Source: Oceanomicrobium pacificus
GTDB taxonomy: Bacteria; Pseudomonadota; Alphaproteobacteria; Rhodobacterales; Rhodobacteraceae
Direction of reading: 5' to 3'
Length of the DNA: 64,000 nt
Assembly (NCBI RefSeq): GCF_009833495.1
Contig: NZ_WUWG01000007.1
Coordinates: 62,001 to 126,000 of the forward strand
The translations under genes were made by a program, and so were the position numbers. Every line of letters starts with the position of its first letter. Within the stretch, counting starts at the first letter, position 1. Positions 36,679 to 45,340 of the stretch are shown here, one piece after another. A model generated the notes under the pieces. It was not told where the DNA came from, searched no databases, and was given only the letters and a program-made list of their open reading frames with translations.

Positions 36679-38319
36679 TTAGGGGCGGTCGAGCACCAGC
36701 CGAGTGCCGAGCGCGGATGGGTCGATGCGCAACTCGATGATCGCGGGTTTGCCTGACTTCCGCGCCCGCGCAAGCGCCGGCGCGAATTCCGCATTCGCCG
36801 TCACGCATTCGCCATGCCCGCCATAGCTTTCAGCCAGCGCCCTGTAGTCCGGATTGGTCAGCCGTGTGCCCGAGACGCGACCCGGATAGCTGCGCTCCTG
36901 ATGCATCCGGATCGTCCCATACATGCCGTTGTTGGAGATCAGCACGATGATGTTCGCGCCATATTGGCAGGCGGTGCCGAATTCCTGCATCGACATCTGG
37001 AAACAGCCGTCACCGGCATAGCAGATCACGTCGCGTTCAGGGTGGCGCAGCTTGGCGGCCACCGAGGCGGGCAGGCCATAGCCCATGGACCCGCTCGTCG
37101 GGGCAAGCTGGGTGCGCCAGCCGCGGAACCGGTAGTAGCGGTGCAGCCACGTTGCGTAATTGCCCGCGCCGTTGGTCAGGATCGCATCATCGCCGAGCAC
37201 GTCGTTCAGATGCGTAATGACATGCTCGAGCTGCAAATTGCCGGGGGTCGGGTCGGGCTCCTGCCAAGCCAGATAGTCGGCCCGCGCGGCTGCACGGGCG
37301 CTGCTCCACCGGGTTTGCGCCGGTGCGGGCAGCGCGGCCAGTGCCGCCAGCAGGTCGGCCGCGCGGGTCGCAATGCCAAGTTCGGGATTGAAGACGCGGC
37401 CGAGTTCCTCAGGGTCGGCATGGACATGGACAAGCCGCTGTTTCGGGTCGGGACTGTCGATCAGGCTGTAGCCGCTCGTCGTGATCTCGCCCAGACGCGC
37501 GCCGAGCACGAGCAGCAGATCGGCGTCGCGCACCCGCGCGGCCAGCGCGGGATTGATCCCGATTCCGACATCACCGGCGTAGCAGTCATGTCGGTTGTCG
37601 AGATAGTCCTGACAGCGGAACGAGGTGCCGACCGGCAGGTCGAACCGCGATGCGAAAGTCGCCAGATCATCGCGTGCGCCGGCCGACCAGCCGCCGCCGC
37701 CCACGATCACGAAGGGGCGTTCGGCCTCTTCAAGAAGGGCGATGACCCGGCGCGCATCCTCGATCCCGGCCGGATGGATCGCCGCGCGACCCGCTTTCGC
37801 GTCGGCCACCTCTGCCTGGCCGGACAGCATATCTTCCGGCAGGGCGAGCACGACGGGCCCCGGACGGCCCGACTGGGCGATATGGAAGGCGCGGCTCAGA
37901 TATTCCGGCAACCGGTCGAGCCGATCGATCGATTCCACCCATTTGGCAAGCGGGCCGAACATGGCGCGATAGTCGACCTCCTGGAAAGCTTCGCGGTCGC
38001 GCTGGTCGCTCGCCACCTGACCGATGAAGAGGATCATCGGCGTTGAATCCTGAAAGGCGACATGCACGCCGGCGCTGGCATTGGTCGCGCCCGGACCACG
38101 TGTCACGAAAGCGATACCGGGCCGCCCCGTAAGCTTGCCGTCTGCCTCCGCCATCATTGCGACGCCGCCCTCGTTTCGGCCCGTCACGACCTCGATGCCG
38201 CTCTCGTGCAGACCGTCGAGCGCGGCCAGATAGCTCTCGCCCGGCACGCAGAACACACGGTCCACGCCCTGAATTTTCAACTGGTCGGCAAGGATCTGCC
38301 CGCCATGCCTCATTGTCAT
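36679..38319 (-). CDS. thiamine-diphosphate enzyme, acetolactate synthase large-subunit family
   Basis: A 546-residue TPP-dependent enzyme. The N-terminal Pyr domain has the catalytic glutamate in TGRNEGGVAMMAEADG and the GPGATNASAGVHVAFQDSTP loop. A central transhydrogenase-like domain follows (about residues 190-340). The C-terminal PP domain has the TPP/Mg motif GDGCFQMSMQEF ... LISNN. It lies alone, without an ilvN-type regulatory subunit and far from ilv genes, so it is more likely a catabolic or uncharacterised carboligase/decarboxylase than the biosynthetic IlvB. The start follows GGAGGGG. An in-frame ATG two codons later is equivalent. Confidence 0.88.
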   Translation of the reverse strand: MTMRHGGQILADQLKIQGVDRVFCVPGESYLAALDGLHESGIEVVTGRNEGGVAMMAEADGKLTGRPGIAFVTRGPGATNASAGVHVAFQDSTPMILFIGQVASDQRDREAFQEVDYRAMFGPLAKWVESIDRLDRLPEYLSRAFHIAQSGRPGPVVLALPEDMLSGQAEVADAKAGRAAIHPAGIEDARRVIALLEEAERPFVIVGGGGWSAGARDDLATFASRFDLPVGTSFRCQDYLDNRHDCYAGDVGIGINPALAARVRDADLLLVLGARLGEITTSGYSLIDSPDPKQRLVHVHADPEELGRVFNPELGIATRAADLLAALAALPAPAQTRWSSARAAARADYLAWQEPDPTPGNLQLEHVITHLNDVLGDDAILTNGAGNYATWLHRYYRFRGWRTQLAPTSGSMGYGLPASVAAKLRHPERDVICYAGDGCFQMSMQEFGTACQYGANIIVLISNNGMYGTIRMHQERSYPGRVSGTRLTNPDYRALAESYGGHGECVTANAEFAPALARARKSGKPAIIELRIDPSALGTRLVLDRP

Positions 38320-38411
38320 CGGCCCCTCCGGATTTTGCCGGCAGGTTTGCCGATCGCGGCACGGATTGCCAGCATATTTCCGATCTGCCGGGGCTTCCGG
38401 AGCAGCGTTTG

Positions 38412-39773
38412 TCAGAAGAGTTTGACGAAAGAGATGCCCGCGCCGTAGCTCGTCATGCTTGTCGTGCCGAACCGGTTGGTCGCGCGCGTGCTGCCGGTTC
38501 CGGTGGACTGGACCTGCCGCCCGTCAGGGGAAAAGCTCGCCCCGGTGCCGCCCGACACGTCCGTCTGGATGTAGGGCACATCGGACAGGTAGTCGGCGTG
38601 CAGGTCGAGCGACAGGATGATGCCGGGCCGCAGATTGTAGCTGAGGCTGCCCGTCAGCCGTCCGTGATAGGCGGTGCCGTTCACATCGTCGCTCATCGAC
38701 ATGCTTTCCCCCGAATCCTGCGTGCCGAGCAGGAAGTTCGTCTGCCCGTCATAGCTGGCGCGATAGGCCGAGAGCCCGGCATCGAGTGCGAAGCGCAGGT
38801 TCCAGTTGTCGCGGATGCTGCGGCTGACGCCCGCACCCACGATCGCCCCGAGATAGTGTGCGCGCATGTCGCTTGTTTCGCGCGCGCCGAAGACCGGCAG
38901 CGGCGCGACGTCCGGATCCGGGGACCGTGTGGCAACCGAACTGGTGATCGTCGTGTCGCGTTTCAGATAGCGGTAGACCGGCCCGGCCCGATAGGTCATC
39001 TGCCAGTCCCCCCCGATCTCCAGGGGTGCGGCCAGCGTCACCTGATGCCGGGTCAGGAACATGTCCTCTTCGAGCTTCGCGGTGAAGGTCGTCTGGGACA
39101 GGTCGCCCACGCCGACCGCGGAATAACCGCTCCGGTCGAAGGCCAGCCCGAAGGCCGAGGATGCGGGGTCTGCGCCGTCCGTCACCAGCCCGACGAAAAT
39201 CCCGCCGGTGCCGGTCGTGGTGGGGGAGAAGGCGAACTGTGTGATTGCATTGCCAAGACCCGGCAGCGACGAGGCGAGCGAGGAGATCGTGGCGGTGCCG
39301 CCTGCAAGATCGAGGATCGACGCATCGCCGCTGGCCGTCGCACCGCTGCCGTCCGCACTTGTCTGCAGATCTATCGTGAAGTCGGAGGACGCGCCCGTCC
39401 CGAAACTGAGCCCGCTATCATTGCTGTAGCGCGTCGTCGCGCTGCTCGACCCGGCTCCGAAGGCGAAATTGCCTTCATATTCCATGTAGTAGGTGCGACC
39501 GCCCAACTCGAAGGGGCGCGATGCCAGTCCGATCCCGAATTGCGGTCCGATCAGCTGGACACCCAGATCGGCGGTGCCGCCCTCCGGGCTGCCATCCCAA
39601 ACGGTCCAGTCCGGCAGGCCGTAGCTGCCGATGGCCACGCCGCCGCCGGCGCCAAGAAGCCGGCCTTGCGGCATGGCGGTTACCGACAGGTTCGGCTGGT
39701 CCTGTGCGGGGGCCGGCGCACCGGCCACGAGGATCATCGACAGAAGTAGAACAGGGCCTGCATCGATACGCAT
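38412..39773 (-). CDS. predicted outer-membrane beta-barrel protein
   Basis: A 453-residue exported protein. The start at 39773 follows GGGAGGCAG and begins a signal peptide (MRIDAGPVLLLSMILVAG, cleavage near APAPAQ). The mature part alternates short amphipathic strands with glycine-, serine- and threonine-rich loops, and ends in the aromatic-terminal strand GAGISFVKLF; a C-terminal phenylalanine is the BAM insertion signal. No family is recognised. Strand pairs such as VTLAAPLEIGGDWQMTYRAG and LGAIVGAGVSRSIRDNWNLR fit a porin-like or autotransporter-barrel fold. It lies 125 bases upstream of the LuxR-type gene's 3' end, on the same strand, so it could be co-transcribed with that regulator. 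Confidence 0.75.
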   Translation of the reverse strand: MRIDAGPVLLLSMILVAGAPAPAQDQPNLSVTAMPQGRLLGAGGGVAIGSYGLPDWTVWDGSPEGGTADLGVQLIGPQFGIGLASRPFELGGRTYYMEYEGNFAFGAGSSSATTRYSNDSGLSFGTGASSDFTIDLQTSADGSGATASGDASILDLAGGTATISSLASSLPGLGNAITQFAFSPTTTGTGGIFVGLVTDGADPASSAFGLAFDRSGYSAVGVGDLSQTTFTAKLEEDMFLTRHQVTLAAPLEIGGDWQMTYRAGPVYRYLKRDTTITSSVATRSPDPDVAPLPVFGARETSDMRAHYLGAIVGAGVSRSIRDNWNLRFALDAGLSAYRASYDGQTNFLLGTQDSGESMSMSDDVNGTAYHGRLTGSLSYNLRPGIILSLDLHADYLSDVPYIQTDVSGGTGASFSPDGRQVQSTGTGSTRATNRFGTTSMTSYGAGISFVKLF

Positions 39774-39898
39774 GACTGCCTCCCACGCCCGGTCTGTTGC
39801 CGGGGTTGACGGTCCGGTAGGCCCATGCGGCCGAGGCCCGGGGCCAACCGGGCATTGGGTCGAGTGTATCTCAAAACCGACTAAAAATGAAGGAAACC

Positions 39899-41047
39899 TC
39901 AGGCGCTCGCGGAAATGGCCAGCCGGGTGAGCAATGCGACGAGCTGCTGCTGGCGGTGGCATTCGGTCTTGCGCATGATCGAGACAAGCTGGTTGCGCAC
40001 CGTCTGTTTCGAGACATGCCGGTCCTGCGCACAGTCGCCGAGCGTGCGCCCGTCAAGCAATGCGAGCGCAAGTTCGCTTTCGGCATTGGTCAGCCGGAAG
40101 GCCCGCCAGAGCGCGTCATGGGACAGGGACAGGGGCACATGGGCCTCCTGCGCGATGATGGCGAGCCGGACCGGGTCCTGATCGAAATGGTCGACCGCCC
40201 CGCCGCGCGGGCCGTTGCTTTCGATCCGCGTCACCGACAGAAAGAATTTCCGCCCGTCGCGTCCGGCCAGCGACAGGACCTCGCTGCCGTGGCGATAGCC
40301 ACTGGCGAGCCGCGCGATCGTGTCGCGCATCTCTTTCTCCGCACCCGGATCGATGGCGTGAAGGTAGCCGTCCGCCGTCATCAGCAGGTTCTCCATCCGC
40401 CGCGTCATCTGTTCCGCCCGCGCGTTGAGGCTGCGGGTCCGGCAACTCGGATCGACGATGAAGACCGGCAGGGACAGAAGGTCGAGCAGATGGGCCGCAT
40501 GTTCGCTGTCGAGCGGATGGCGATGGGTCATGCGGAAGATCCGCGCAGCCCGCACCAGATGCGGCCCGATTTGGTCGAGCACCCGCGCGGCCTGCGCCCG
40601 CTGCCGCGGCTCGGCAGTCTCGGGAAAGCGCAGTTCCAGCACGATCTGTCGCGTGTCGCTGCGCTGGATCACCAGACCGGTCGCGCAGACAAGCGGACCG
40701 TAGAGCGACAGCCAGTCCTTGTAGTAGGCCGTTTTCCTGAAGGTCGCGCGGTCGATCATGTCCGTGTCGTGAAAGACCCGACCCTCCGGCTCGCGCCACT
40801 GGCGTTCGAACCAGCGGTTCTGCACAACAAGGTCGGTTGCGAAACTGCGCATCGCATCTTCGCCCAGACCGCGCTGGAGCAGGAAATTGTTGCCGGGAAT
40901 GACCGTGTCCTGCCCGAGCACCATCACCGCCGCGTCGGGCAGAAGGTCCTTCAGAAGGGTCAGGATCGTCTCGAAGAGATGGCCCGTCAGGGCTCCGTCG
41001 TAGATTGCTTCCAGTTCGACAGGACGCACCAGATCTGTCGTGTCCAT
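39899..41047 (-). CDS. LuxR-family transcriptional regulator
   Basis: A 382-residue regulator with a C-terminal LuxR/GerE-type helix-turn-helix: LTNAESELALALLDGRTLGD, then CAQDRHVSKQTVRNQLVSIM and a final LVALLTRL helix. The N-terminal 300 residues contain no recognisable autoinducer domain; a PAS-like segment lies around PVFIVDPSCRTRSLNARAE (residues of about 215-235). This is the architecture of many roseobacter LuxR proteins of unknown signal. The ATG at 41047 (MDTTDLVRPVELEA) has no strong ribosome binding site. A palindrome CGGCGGA-ACG-TCCGCCG lies just upstream. The outer-membrane barrel gene lies directly downstream on the same strand. Confidence 0.85.
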   Translation of the reverse strand: MDTTDLVRPVELEAIYDGALTGHLFETILTLLKDLLPDAAVMVLGQDTVIPGNNFLLQRGLGEDAMRSFATDLVVQNRWFERQWREPEGRVFHDTDMIDRATFRKTAYYKDWLSLYGPLVCATGLVIQRSDTRQIVLELRFPETAEPRQRAQAARVLDQIGPHLVRAARIFRMTHRHPLDSEHAAHLLDLLSLPVFIVDPSCRTRSLNARAEQMTRRMENLLMTADGYLHAIDPGAEKEMRDTIARLASGYRHGSEVLSLAGRDGRKFFLSVTRIESNGPRGGAVDHFDQDPVRLAIIAQEAHVPLSLSHDALWRAFRLTNAESELALALLDGRTLGDCAQDRHVSKQTVRNQLVSIMRKTECHRQQQLVALLTRLAISASA

Positions 41048-41438
41048 AACGCTGCACCACTTTACCAATTCGGCGGAACGTCCGCCGACCACCACTGACT
41101 GCCGACGGATTGCGGGTGAATGCCGCAGCCTCGATCCGGAATGATTGTTGGGCGCGGACTGCGCCGGACACATTTCAGTTCGTTGAGGGGGCAAGACCGG
41201 TAGTCCCGGTTCGCGGTTCGGGCAGGCTGGAACAAAATATATTCGCCGGAAGGTGCCGGGTAATATTTGGCAAGTCCGGGCCCGTTATCTGTCAAGGATA
41301 TTACCACCGTCGGCAAAATCCTGCCAGTGTCGAACATCACATCGCGCGCCAAAATCATTAACCACTGGAATTTCGGCGCCCGACAATCCGCGCGACGGCC
41401 GCTCCTATGGATTGTTCCGCTGACGGTTTTGCGCCAAC
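41048..41438. other. 391-base divergent intergenic region, LuxR gene to membrane-protein gene
   Basis: No convincing gene is seen here. It holds the CGGCGGA palindrome next to the LuxR start and AT-rich stretches (AACAAAATATATTCGCC near 41231, TAATATTTGGCAAG near 41261) that could carry promoters for either direction. I see no terminator hairpin with a T-tract. Confidence 0.5.
41071..41087. promoter_or_regulatory. palindrome upstream of the LuxR-family gene
   Basis: CGGCGGA-ACG-TCCGCCG is a perfect 7-bp inverted repeat centred about 32 bases before the LuxR-type start codon. LuxR-type proteins bind dyad-symmetric sites, so autoregulation is possible; it could instead be a 5' leader hairpin. 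Confidence 0.4.
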
Positions 41439-43118
41439 ATGCAGGCGGGCAAGGACAGACTGGGGCAGACAATGCAGGACATTCGCGCGCGTGCTCTGAA
41501 CTACTACCTGATCGCCGGACTATTGCTGTTCAGCATCGGGTTTCTGACCTTTCTGAATTTCGGGCTTTTCGTGACGACCCATCCGGTCGATGCGGTCCAT
41601 GCGCTCGATGCGGCCTGGCGGATGGTCGAGGGGGAGACGATCCACCGCGATTTCCACACGCCGCTCGGATGGTTCGCCTTTTCACCGATCGCCTTGTTTC
41701 TCGATTTCGGGATGCCAGCAGGCCTCGCGCTGCTCGCCGCGCAATATCTGGCGGCGCTGATCGTGCTGCCGCTTGCGGTGCACACGGCCGCAACCCGGTG
41801 CAGCTACATCATCGGTCTTGGCTTCGTCCTGATCTGCATGTTCTGGATGACCGCACTCATCTATGGCGGGTCCTTCGCGGGGATCTCGATTTCCATGTAT
41901 TACAACCGCTGGGGCTGGGTGCTGGCGCTGATCGTCGCGACGCTCCTACTGTTCCCGCGGCAGGACGGGCAAAGAACGACAGTTGCAGACGGGATCGTTG
42001 TCGGCTGCGCCGTGGGCGTTCTGGTTCTGCTCAAGGCGACATTCTTCGTCGCCCTTCTTCCGGCGATGATCGCCACCGTCATCGCCCGCCCGGACTGGCG
42101 TGCCATCGGCGCGGCCCTGCTGGTTGGCGGCGCAATCATTGTTGCCGTGCCGCTGATCGTCGGCGACCTGATGTTCTGGGTGAACTATGTCAACGACCTC
42201 ATCCTGATGATGAAGTCGGAGCTTCGGGTCGCGCCGGGCAATGACCTTGTCTCGATCCTGCTTGGGGTCCCGTTCATGTTGGGCACGCTTGTCGCGTCGA
42301 CCTTCGTGGTGCTGGTCTGGCGCGCCGGTTTGAAGGCTGATGCGATCGTGGCGGGCCTGCTGTTCGCGGGCTTCATGTTCGCAACCTATCAAAACTGGGG
42401 CAACGATCCGAAGTGGCTCATCTTTCTTGGCATCGCGTTCTTCACCTTTGCCGAGTTGGTCGACCCGGAGCGTGACCAGCGCTATCGCAGTTTCATCGGC
42501 CTCGGCTCTTTTGCATTGGCACTGGTCGCGGTGAGTACACTGAATGTCGTGCAATCTTCCCTGAGGCTCGGGGGCGTGAACACGTCCGAATATGCCGAAC
42601 TCGACGATGATCACTATCTGGATGGGGTCTATGTCCGTCCGACCAATGCAAACATCGTCTGGAAGACCGAACTGGACGCGAGCAATGATCCCGAGCTTCT
42701 GGAAAGTGACGAGATCGACGAGGTTCTGCGGGATGCGTTCAAGACCAAGACATTCTCCGGCGTGCTGATGCCCCATTGCGCCAGCACAACGGGTCATACC
42801 CGCGTGTCTGCGATACTTGCGGAAGAAATCCGCGATCTGGAGCCGCTCGCCCAAAGCAACTGGCTGATCGCGGATGCATTCAATCACCTCTGGCTGGTCG
42901 AGGATATCAAACGGCCGACCGGCATTTCGATCTGGTACTATGGCGGCGAGGCAGGCTTCGACACGGTGGAGACGCTGATCGTGCCGAAGTGCCCCAGCAA
43001 GCCCGACGCCCATGCGCTGGTGCTGGACAAGATCGGCGAGGAGAATTTCCCCCATCTGGCTGCGGAGACGCCGCATGCGTGGATTTTCACCCGCAACACA
43101 CCGCCGCCCCTCAACTGA
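41439..43118 (+). CDS. polytopic membrane protein, GT-C glycosyltransferase-like
   Basis: A 559-residue protein with about ten hydrophobic segments in residues 20-365, followed by a soluble C-terminal domain of roughly 190 residues. After the first helix comes an extended loop with FVTTHPVDAVHALDAAWRMV and HRDFHTPLGWF; acidic/histidine residues in that first periplasmic loop are typical of GT-C fold glycosyltransferases that use lipid-linked sugars. No specific family is recognised. Starts at 41439 and 41472 (MQDIRARAL) are both possible; neither has a strong ribosome binding site. It stands alone, divergent from the LuxR-type gene and convergent with gbpR (stops adjacent). Confidence 0.7.
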   Translation: MQAGKDRLGQTMQDIRARALNYYLIAGLLLFSIGFLTFLNFGLFVTTHPVDAVHALDAAWRMVEGETIHRDFHTPLGWFAFSPIALFLDFGMPAGLALLAAQYLAALIVLPLAVHTAATRCSYIIGLGFVLICMFWMTALIYGGSFAGISISMYYNRWGWVLALIVATLLLFPRQDGQRTTVADGIVVGCAVGVLVLLKATFFVALLPAMIATVIARPDWRAIGAALLVGGAIIVAVPLIVGDLMFWVNYVNDLILMMKSELRVAPGNDLVSILLGVPFMLGTLVASTFVVLVWRAGLKADAIVAGLLFAGFMFATYQNWGNDPKWLIFLGIAFFTFAELVDPERDQRYRSFIGLGSFALALVAVSTLNVVQSSLRLGGVNTSEYAELDDDHYLDGVYVRPTNANIVWKTELDASNDPELLESDEIDEVLRDAFKTKTFSGVLMPHCASTTGHTRVSAILAEEIRDLEPLAQSNWLIADAFNHLWLVEDIKRPTGISIWYYGGEAGFDTVETLIVPKCPSKPDAHALVLDKIGEENFPHLAAETPHAWIFTRNTPPPLN

Positions 43119-44054
43119 TCAGCCGCCAGTGTCCGGACTCCGCAATTCCTCGACCACGAGGTTCCGCAACCGTGCCGCCAGCGGGGTCAGCCGTCTTTCC
43201 CGCATGGTGATGACGCTGTAGGGACTGACCGTGATCTCCTCCCGCAGGGGCAACCGGCGCAAGCCGGTCGGCGCGACCTTGGTGAGCAATGTCGCCACCT
43301 CGCCCGCCACGGGCGCGATGGCGGTCGAGCGGTCGAGGAGGGCGATCACCGCCAGAAGCGAGGATGTGGTGATCGAACAGTGGGGCAGGGGCACGCCTGC
43401 GGCCTGGAACGCGCTCTCGACCGCACCGCGGATCGGGATTGCGCGCGGCGTCAGCACCCAGTCGAATTCCGACAGTTCCTCCAGTCCGATCGACGCCCGT
43501 CCGGAGAGCGGATGCGCATCCCGCACCAGCAGTTCCACCCTTTCAGGCCGCGCCCTGTGCAGGATGAAATCGGCCGGGTCGGCATCGGGCGGCAGGCGCC
43601 CCAGCATGATATCGAGCCGCCCTGACTCCAGCCCGCGCAAGAGCTGCTCCGACGGGGCCACGTCGAGCTGTAGTTCGACCTTGCTTGCCGCTGCCCGCAG
43701 CTGCCGGAGCGCGGGCACCACATAGCCGAGTGCGGCACCGGTGACCGCGCCGATCCGCGCCACGCCGCCATAGCCGCGCCCAAGGCTGCGCAACTCCTCG
43801 GACATGTCGGCCATCTCCACGAGGATATTGTGCGACCGCCGCGCCAGCGCACGGCCCGTCAGCGTCAGGTCCATGCCGCGGGCGTGGCGCACCGCAAGCT
43901 TGCTGCCGACGATCTGTTCGGCTTCGGCCAGCAGGCGGGAGGCGGCCGGCTGCGTCACGCCGATCTCCCGCGCGGCGAGCCCGAGCCTGCCCTTGTCCGA
44001 CAGGGCCGCCATCAGCCGGAAGTGGGACAGTTTGAGATTGAGGGGCGCGTCCAT
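43119..44054 (-). CDS. gbpR: LysR-family regulator GbpR-like
   Basis: A 311-residue LysR-type regulator. The winged helix (LSHFRLMAALSDKGRLGLAA, GVTQPAASRLLAEAEQIVG) is followed by an effector domain (RIGAVTGAALGYVVPALRQL; VTIA-like VAPSEQLLRGLESGRLDIML). Members with this divergent placement next to chvE are GbpR, which in Agrobacterium controls the ChvE sugar-binding protein in response to galactose/arabinose-type sugars. Here it is divergent from chvE across a 156-base AT-rich gap that holds palindromes. The name rests on family resemblance plus this conserved neighbourhood. Confidence 0.85.
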   Translation of the reverse strand: MDAPLNLKLSHFRLMAALSDKGRLGLAAREIGVTQPAASRLLAEAEQIVGSKLAVRHARGMDLTLTGRALARRSHNILVEMADMSEELRSLGRGYGGVARIGAVTGAALGYVVPALRQLRAAASKVELQLDVAPSEQLLRGLESGRLDIMLGRLPPDADPADFILHRARPERVELLVRDAHPLSGRASIGLEELSEFDWVLTPRAIPIRGAVESAFQAAGVPLPHCSITTSSLLAVIALLDRSTAIAPVAGEVATLLTKVAPTGLRRLPLREEITVSPYSVITMRERRLTPLAARLRNLVVEELRSPDTGG

Positions 44055-44069
44055 GAGATACCATTTTTG

Positions 44070-44088
44070 ATATGTAAATTGCTCATAT
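44070..44088. promoter_or_regulatory. candidate GbpR operator in the gbpR-chvE intergenic region
   Basis: ATATG-N9-CATAT is a perfect inverted half-site pair of LysR-type spacing, 15 bases upstream of the gbpR start. A second dyad, AATG-ATATG-CATT, follows at 44098-44110. The whole stretch from about 44060 to 44112 is strikingly AT-rich against the surrounding 64% GC, as expected for a divergent promoter/operator. Confidence 0.45.
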
Positions 44089-44210
44089 TATTATTTGAAT
44101 GATATGCATTGCCGTTGCAACAAGAAGCGCGGATCGCGCGTCTCGCGCATCCCGGACACTGAAGAAACATGTCGGGCACCCGGGAGAGGTGTCCCGACCG
44201 GGAGGATCAC

Positions 44211-45266
44211 ATGACGAACCTGAAAACGCTTCTCGCCGGCGCGGCACTTGGCCTCGTGGCCGCTTCGGCAGCCATTGCCGACGGCTATGTCGGCATTGCC
44301 ATGCCGACCAAATCCTCGGCCCGCTGGATTTCCGACGGCAATTCCATGGTCGAGCAGTTCGAAGCCGCCGGCTACAAGACCGACCTGCAATATGCCGAGG
44401 ATGACATCCCCAACCAGCTCGCGCAGATCGAGAACATGATCGTGAAGGGTGTGGATGCGCTGGTGATCGCCGCGATCGACGGCACCACCCTGTCCAACGC
44501 GCTGGAAAATGCCAACGCGGCCGGCATCAAGGTCATCGCCTATGACCGTCTGATCCGCGACAGCGCCCATGTCGACTATTATGCGACCTTCGACAATTTC
44601 AAGGTCGGTGTGCAGCAGGCCACCTCGCTCGTGAACGGGCTGAAAGAGCGGTTCGGCGATGGTCCGTACAATGTCGAACTGTTCGGCGGTTCGCCGGACG
44701 ACAACAATGCCTATTTCTTCTATGACGGCGCCATGTCCGTCCTGCAGCCGCTGATTGACAGCGGTGACGTCGTCATCGTGTCGGGCCAGATGGGCATGGA
44801 TACGGTCGGCACGCTGCGCTGGGACGGCGCGGTCGCGCAGGCCCGGATGGATAACCTCCTGTCCGCCCATTACACCGACAAGCCGGTTCACGGCGTCCTG
44901 TCGCCCTATGACGGCCTGTCGATCGGTATCCTGTCCTCGCTCAAGGGCGTCGGCTACGGCTCGGGCGACCAGCAGATGCCGATCGTCTCCGGTCAGGATG
45001 CGGAAGTGCCCTCGGTCAAGTCGATCCTTGCCGGCGAGCAATATTCCACCGTCTTCAAGGACACGCGCGAACTGGCCCGTGTCACCGTGGGTATGGTCGA
45101 TGCCGTGCTCGAAGGCGGAGAGCCGGAGATCAACGACACCTCGACCTACGACAATGGCGTGAAGGTCGTGCCCTCTTACCTCTTGGAGCCGGTGTCGGTC
45201 GACGCGTCCAACTGGGAAGAGATCCTGATCGGCAGCGGCTATTACACGGCGGACCAAGTCCAGTAA
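44211..45266 (+). CDS. chvE: multiple-monosaccharide ABC transporter substrate-binding protein ChvE
   Basis: Periplasmic sugar-binding protein of 351 residues. The ATG at 44211 follows GGGAGGATCAC, and a signal peptide ends [15 protein letters not shown]. ChvE hallmarks are visible: [60 protein letters not shown] and a C-terminal [20 protein letters not shown]. ChvE-type proteins bind aldoses such as glucose, galactose, arabinose and xylose in pyranose form. It begins the operon with gguA, gguB and gguC, and a hairpin behind it probably maintains its excess over the membrane components. Confidence 0.95.
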   Translation: MTNLKTLLAGAALGLVAASAAIADGYVGIAMPTKSSARWISDGNSMVEQFEAAGYKTDLQYAEDDIPNQLAQIENMIVKGVDALVIAAIDGTTLSNALENANAAGIKVIAYDRLIRDSAHVDYYATFDNFKVGVQQATSLVNGLKERFGDGPYNVELFGGSPDDNNAYFFYDGAMSVLQPLIDSGDVVIVSGQMGMDTVGTLRWDGAVAQARMDNLLSAHYTDKPVHGVLSPYDGLSIGILSSLKGVGYGSGDQQMPIVSGQDAEVPSVKSILAGEQYSTVFKDTRELARVTVGMVDAVLEGGEPEINDTSTYDNGVKVVPSYLLEPVSVDASNWEEILIGSGYYTADQVQ

Positions 45267-45291
45267 GTCCCGGGGTCCAACGTGTAACTTT

Positions 45292-45320
45292 GGGGTCCGC
45301 CCGTTCCCCGGGCGGACCCC
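45292..45320 (+). other. strong intercistronic hairpin between chvE and gguA
   Basis: A perfect 12-bp stem, GGGGTCCGCCCG with CGGGCGGACCCC, around a 5-base loop. It begins 25 bases after the chvE stop and ends 20 bases before the gguA ATG. No T-tract follows. It probably stabilises the chvE message or partly terminates it, giving more binding protein than transporter. Confidence 0.78.
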
Positions 45321-45340
45321 GTATCTGACGAAAGACGATC

